Source: Coriobacteriia bacterium (lineage in GTDB: Bacteria; Actinomycetota; Coriobacteriia; WRKU01; WQUG01). From it: a stretch of DNA of 8,821 nt. The stretch is taken from the NCBI GenBank assembly GCA_009785705.1, contig WQVS01000059.1:1-8821 (forward strand). The letters are read 5' to 3'. The stretch's first letter is position 1, and each line of letters opens with the position of its first letter. A program made the position numbers and the translations under genes. Below are positions 6,116 through 8,821 of the stretch, one piece after another. The notes beneath the pieces are model-generated. The model saw only the letters and a program-made list of their open reading frames with translations, searched no databases and was not told the DNA's origin.

Positions 6116-8665
6116 GTGGCTGACGATAAAATGAATCAAGCTCAGATGCCTATGCCGACAGATGACGGCTCGACGGTACTGCCCATTTCGCTACATCAGG
6201 AAATGAGACAGTCCTTCCTCGAATACTCAATGAGTGTTATTGTTTCGCGTGCGCTACCCGATGTGCGTGACGGGCTAAAGCCCGTACATCGTCGTATCCT
6301 CTACGCGATGAGCGAATCAGGACTAACTCCTAGCAAGCCTTACAAAAAATCCGCCTGGACTGTCGGTGAAGTGATTGGTAAGTTCCACCCGCATGGCGAC
6401 CAAGCCGTGTACAACACCATGGTTCGTATGGCACAAGACTTCTCCATGAGTGTACCTCTTGTAGATGGTCACGGAAACTTTGGTTCAGTAGATGGTGACA
6501 GTCCTGCAGCAATGCGCTACACCGAATCGCGCCTACAAAAAGTTGCGATGGAATTGCTCCGCGACTTGGAAAAAGAAACGGTTGATTTTGGGCCAAACTA
6601 CGATGATTCACTAGAGGAACCAACCGTACTGCCAGCACGTTACCCGAACCTGCTTGTCAATGGTTCTGCTGGTATTGCTGTAGGTATGGCAACTAACATT
6701 CCGCCCCACAACCTGGGTGAAGTCATTGATGCAACAACTATGCTTATTGACAAGCCAGATGCCACCGTTGAAGATTTGATGACGGTACTGCCAGGGCCAG
6801 ACTTCCCAACAGCAGGCGCTATCATGGGCACCAATGGCATCAAGGATGCTTACGAAACTGGGCGTGGCTCAATAACAGTGCGCGGCAAGGCTCATGTCGA
6901 AAAGACAACAACAAAGCGCGAAAAACTTATCATTACAGAGATTCCTTATCAGCTAAACAAAACGAGTCTTCTGGTAAAAATTGCAGACTTGGTTAAAGAG
7001 AAGAAAATCATTGATATCTCAGGTCTGCGCGATGAATCAGACCGTAAAGGTATGCGCATCGTAATTGAGCTAAAGCAAAACGCAGACCCCAATGTGGTGT
7101 TGAATCAGCTCTATAAGCACACGCAGCTACAACAGGGCTTTGGTGTTATTATGCTTGCCCTCGTAGATGGTGTACCGCAAGTTTTGAGCCTGCGTGAAGT
7201 GCTGCAGCACTACATCACTCACCAACAAATCGTCATACGCCGCCGCACAGAATTCGATTTGCGCAAAGCAAAGGAGCGAGCCCACTTACTAGAGGGTTAC
7301 GTTATTGCTCTGGACAACATTGATGAAGTAATCAAGGTTATCCGCTCTAGTTATGATGACGCGAAGCAGCGCTTGATGGATCGTTTTGCTCTCAGTGAAA
7401 TCCAGGCAACAGCAATTCTTGAAATGCAGCTGCGCCGCTTGCAAGGCCTAGAGCGCGAAAAGATTGAAAAAGAACTAGCAGAGCTACGCGAAAAGATTGC
7501 CTACTATGAAAAGATTCTAGGCGACGAAAATCTGATTCTGCAAATCATCAAAGAAGAAATGGCAGAAATCCGCGAGAAATTTGCTACTCCACGTCGCACC
7601 ACAATTGGTGGAGATGCACGCATACTAGACGTTGAAGACCTCATTGCTGAAGAAGACATGGTCGTAAACATCACAAAGGCAGGATATGTAAAACGTCTGC
7701 CCGTAGCAACCTATCGTCAGCAAAAACGTGGGGGCAAGGGTATTGCAGGCACAAAGCTTAAAGATAATGACTTTGTAGAGAATATGTTTGTTGCAAGCAC
7801 GCACGACTACGTGCTCTTCTTCTCAACAAAGGGTAAAGTCTACCGCTTGAAGGTACATGAGATTCCTGTAGGGTCTCGCCATGCGCGCGGAACAGCCGTT
7901 GTGAACTTGCTGCCCTTTGAAAAAGATGAGCGTATCGCTGCAGTCATCAACACCAAAGACTTCCCAGAGGAAGAAAACTTACTCTTTGCCACAGCAAATG
8001 GCATGATTAAAAAGACTAACCTCAAGGCTTATAGCCGTGTACATGCAGGCGGTATTATTGCCATCAGTCTAATGGACGGCGATGAACTGATTAGTGTTCG
8101 CCGTGTTCAAGAAGGCCAGCACGTAATCATGGTATCAAGTGCAGGTAAGGCAGTGCTCTTTGAAGAAAGCCAGGCACGTCCCATGGGTCGCGATACTCGT
8201 GGTGTCAAGGGAATGACTGTTAAAGAAGATGCACGTGTTCTGGGTATGGAAATTGCTCCCGAAGACGCACAGCTCTTTGTAGTGACAGAGCGCGGATTCG
8301 GAAAGCGTACCTGCATCAACGAATATCCTGTCCACAAGCGTGGTGGGCAAGGGGTCAAGACGATTGTTATGACGCCAAAGAAGGGTCTACTCGTTGGTAT
8401 GAAAATCATTAACCAGGACCATGAGTTAATGTTGATGTCAGAAGAGGGCATCATGATTCGTGTCAAAGCAAAAGACATTTCGCTGCTGGGTCGCTCTACA
8501 CAGGGTGTTAAGGTCATGAACGTAGGTGACAATGACCGCGTAAGTGCTATCGCTCGCGTATCAAGCGAGAAGAAAAGAGCAAGCACTGATACCGCCGATA
8601 CCGCTGACAAAGGGACAACTGAGCAAGCCAGCTTGCTTGATGATGAAGTAACTGAAGATGAATAA
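6116..8665 (+). CDS. gyrA: DNA gyrase subunit A
   Basis: GyrA is the DNA-cleaving and DNA-wrapping subunit of gyrase. At 849 residues it is normal length. The breakage-reunion domain runs to about 495: SRALPDVRDGLKPVHRR (44-60), HPHGD (91-95), catalytic Arg134-Tyr135 in AAMRYTE, and GIAVGMATNIPPHN carrying the DNA-bending Ile187. A coiled coil rich in Glu, Lys and Leu spans about 443-490. The C-terminal beta-pinwheel (about 497-815) has a near-consensus GyrA box QKRGGKG at 536-542 (consensus QRRGGKG), which identifies gyrase rather than topoisomerase IV, plus a degenerate copy HKRGGQG near 740. The tail is acidic and includes a short 9-base coding repeat (DTADTAD). In the quinolone region the residues matching E. 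coli Ser83 and Asp87 are Gln96 and Asn100, Arg68 is Trp81, and Arg99-Tyr100 are Ser112-Val113. The start is GTG. Confidence 0.98.
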   Translation: MADDKMNQAQMPMPTDDGSTVLPISLHQEMRQSFLEYSMSVIVSRALPDVRDGLKPVHRRILYAMSESGLTPSKPYKKSAWTVGEVIGKFHPHGDQAVYNTMVRMAQDFSMSVPLVDGHGNFGSVDGDSPAAMRYTESRLQKVAMELLRDLEKETVDFGPNYDDSLEEPTVLPARYPNLLVNGSAGIAVGMATNIPPHNLGEVIDATTMLIDKPDATVEDLMTVLPGPDFPTAGAIMGTNGIKDAYETGRGSITVRGKAHVEKTTTKREKLIITEIPYQLNKTSLLVKIADLVKEKKIIDISGLRDESDRKGMRIVIELKQNADPNVVLNQLYKHTQLQQGFGVIMLALVDGVPQVLSLREVLQHYITHQQIVIRRRTEFDLRKAKERAHLLEGYVIALDNIDEVIKVIRSSYDDAKQRLMDRFALSEIQATAILEMQLRRLQGLEREKIEKELAELREKIAYYEKILGDENLILQIIKEEMAEIREKFATPRRTTIGGDARILDVEDLIAEEDMVVNITKAGYVKRLPVATYRQQKRGGKGIAGTKLKDNDFVENMFVASTHDYVLFFSTKGKVYRLKVHEIPVGSRHARGTAVVNLLPFEKDERIAAVINTKDFPEEENLLFATANGMIKKTNLKAYSRVHAGGIIAISLMDGDELISVRRVQEGQHVIMVSSAGKAVLFEESQARPMGRDTRGVKGMTVKEDARVLGMEIAPEDAQLFVVTERGFGKRTCINEYPVHKRGGQGVKTIVMTPKKGLLVGMKIINQDHELMLMSEEGIMIRVKAKDISLLGRSTQGVKVMNVGDNDRVSAIARVSSEKKRASTDTADTADKGTTEQASLLDDEVTEDE

Positions 8666-8821
8666 GCAGCTAGTAGACCGCGTACGTGGTCTACTATCGC
8701 CTGAAGTAGGATTTAACGCACAGCCCAATACGGGCGATGAATATGCCCTGCGCTATGCAAAGTACAGCGAGAAGGCCCGCAAAGAACTCTTCGGTATCGA
8801 AGAAGAAATCTGTGTTCTTGA
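8658..8821 (+). CDS. Unrecognised protein, N-terminal part, runs off the window
   Basis: An open frame starts at ATG 8658, overlapping the last 8 bases of gyrA in another frame, and stays open to the window end (54 codons). The peptide begins MNKQLVDRVRGLLSPEVG and continues with a charged, helix-like stretch (for example YAKYSEKARKELFGIEEEI, about residues 32-50). An in-frame TAA at 8649-8651 limits the start. There is little Shine-Dalgarno signal beyond GAAG at 8645-8648, so translation probably depends on coupling to gyrA. I do not recognise the family. A random frame stays open this long fairly often, but the sensible protein-like composition and the stop/start overlap favour a real gene. 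The palindrome at 8671-8696 lies inside its first codons. Confidence 0.6.
   Translation, partial: MNKQLVDRVRGLLSPEVGFNAQPNTGDEYALRYAKYSEKARKELFGIEEEICVL
8671..8696 (+). repeat. 26-base near-perfect palindrome just after gyrA
   Basis: The arms TAGTAGACC (8671-8679) and GGTCTACTA (8688-8696) match perfectly over 9 bases. The 8 bases between, GCGTACGT, hold the self-complementary CGTACG, so only one of the thirteen pairs (8680/8687) fails, and as RNA that pair is a G-U wobble. It begins 5 bases after the gyrA stop. No U run follows, so it is unlikely to be a standard terminator; an operator or an mRNA hairpin over the next gene's start is possible. Confidence 0.65.

Noticed and set aside
1..8821. 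CTAG occurs around thirty times by eye, whereas this tetramer is rare in many bacterial genomes.
   Set aside because: The count is near random expectation for this length, so it shows only absence of avoidance and may simply reflect the lineage.

Overview
The window is an ordinary housekeeping stretch of a bacterial chromosome. Five complete genes and the start of a sixth are all read left to right, separated by gaps of about 90 to 240 bases. No RNA gene, insertion sequence, CRISPR array or phage gene was found. The proteins suggest an anaerobic, moderate-GC Gram-positive bacterium. GyrB is the short form (637 residues), close to the Bacillus and actinobacterial length and without the large proteobacterial insertion. 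A radical SAM/SPASM enzyme and a DegV-family protein accompany it. My best guess is an actinobacterium of class Coriobacteriia (Atopobium-like). This is an impression from protein style, not a proven assignment.

Layout. 74-1273: radical SAM/SPASM iron-sulfur enzyme related to the NirJ/AhbD group. 1361-2338: DegV-family fatty-acid-binding protein. 2486-3799: adenylosuccinate lyase (purB). 3962-5875: DNA gyrase subunit B (gyrB, GTG start), with a good extended -10 promoter candidate in front. 6116-8665: DNA gyrase subunit A (gyrA, GTG start). 8658-8821: the first 54 codons of an unrecognised gene that overlaps the end of gyrA and runs off the window.

How they work together. gyrB and gyrA encode the two halves of gyrase (an A2B2 complex that introduces negative supercoils) and are adjacent, as in many Gram-positive genomes. 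They are separated by 240 bases that hold most of the unexplained structure in the window. PurB works in purine synthesis, the DegV protein probably in fatty-acid handling, and the radical SAM enzyme has an unknown target. I see no functional link among these three beyond shared direction. None of the gaps contains a convincing intrinsic terminator (a stem followed by a U run), so read-through between genes is possible.

What deserves attention. (1) In the quinolone-resistance region of GyrA, the positions matching E. coli Ser83 and Asp87 are Gln96 and Asn100, and three neighbouring conserved positions also differ. (2) The gyrB-gyrA gap contains a nested imperfect palindrome of about 108 bases that starts inside the gyrB stop region, a competing alternative hairpin, and three tandem 17-base repeats just before gyrA. 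(3) A 26-base near-perfect palindrome follows the gyrA stop codon. (4) Short tandem or direct repeats occur in all four of the larger intergenic gaps. I found no new multi-gene system; the candidates for novelty are non-coding structure and residue changes in gyrase.
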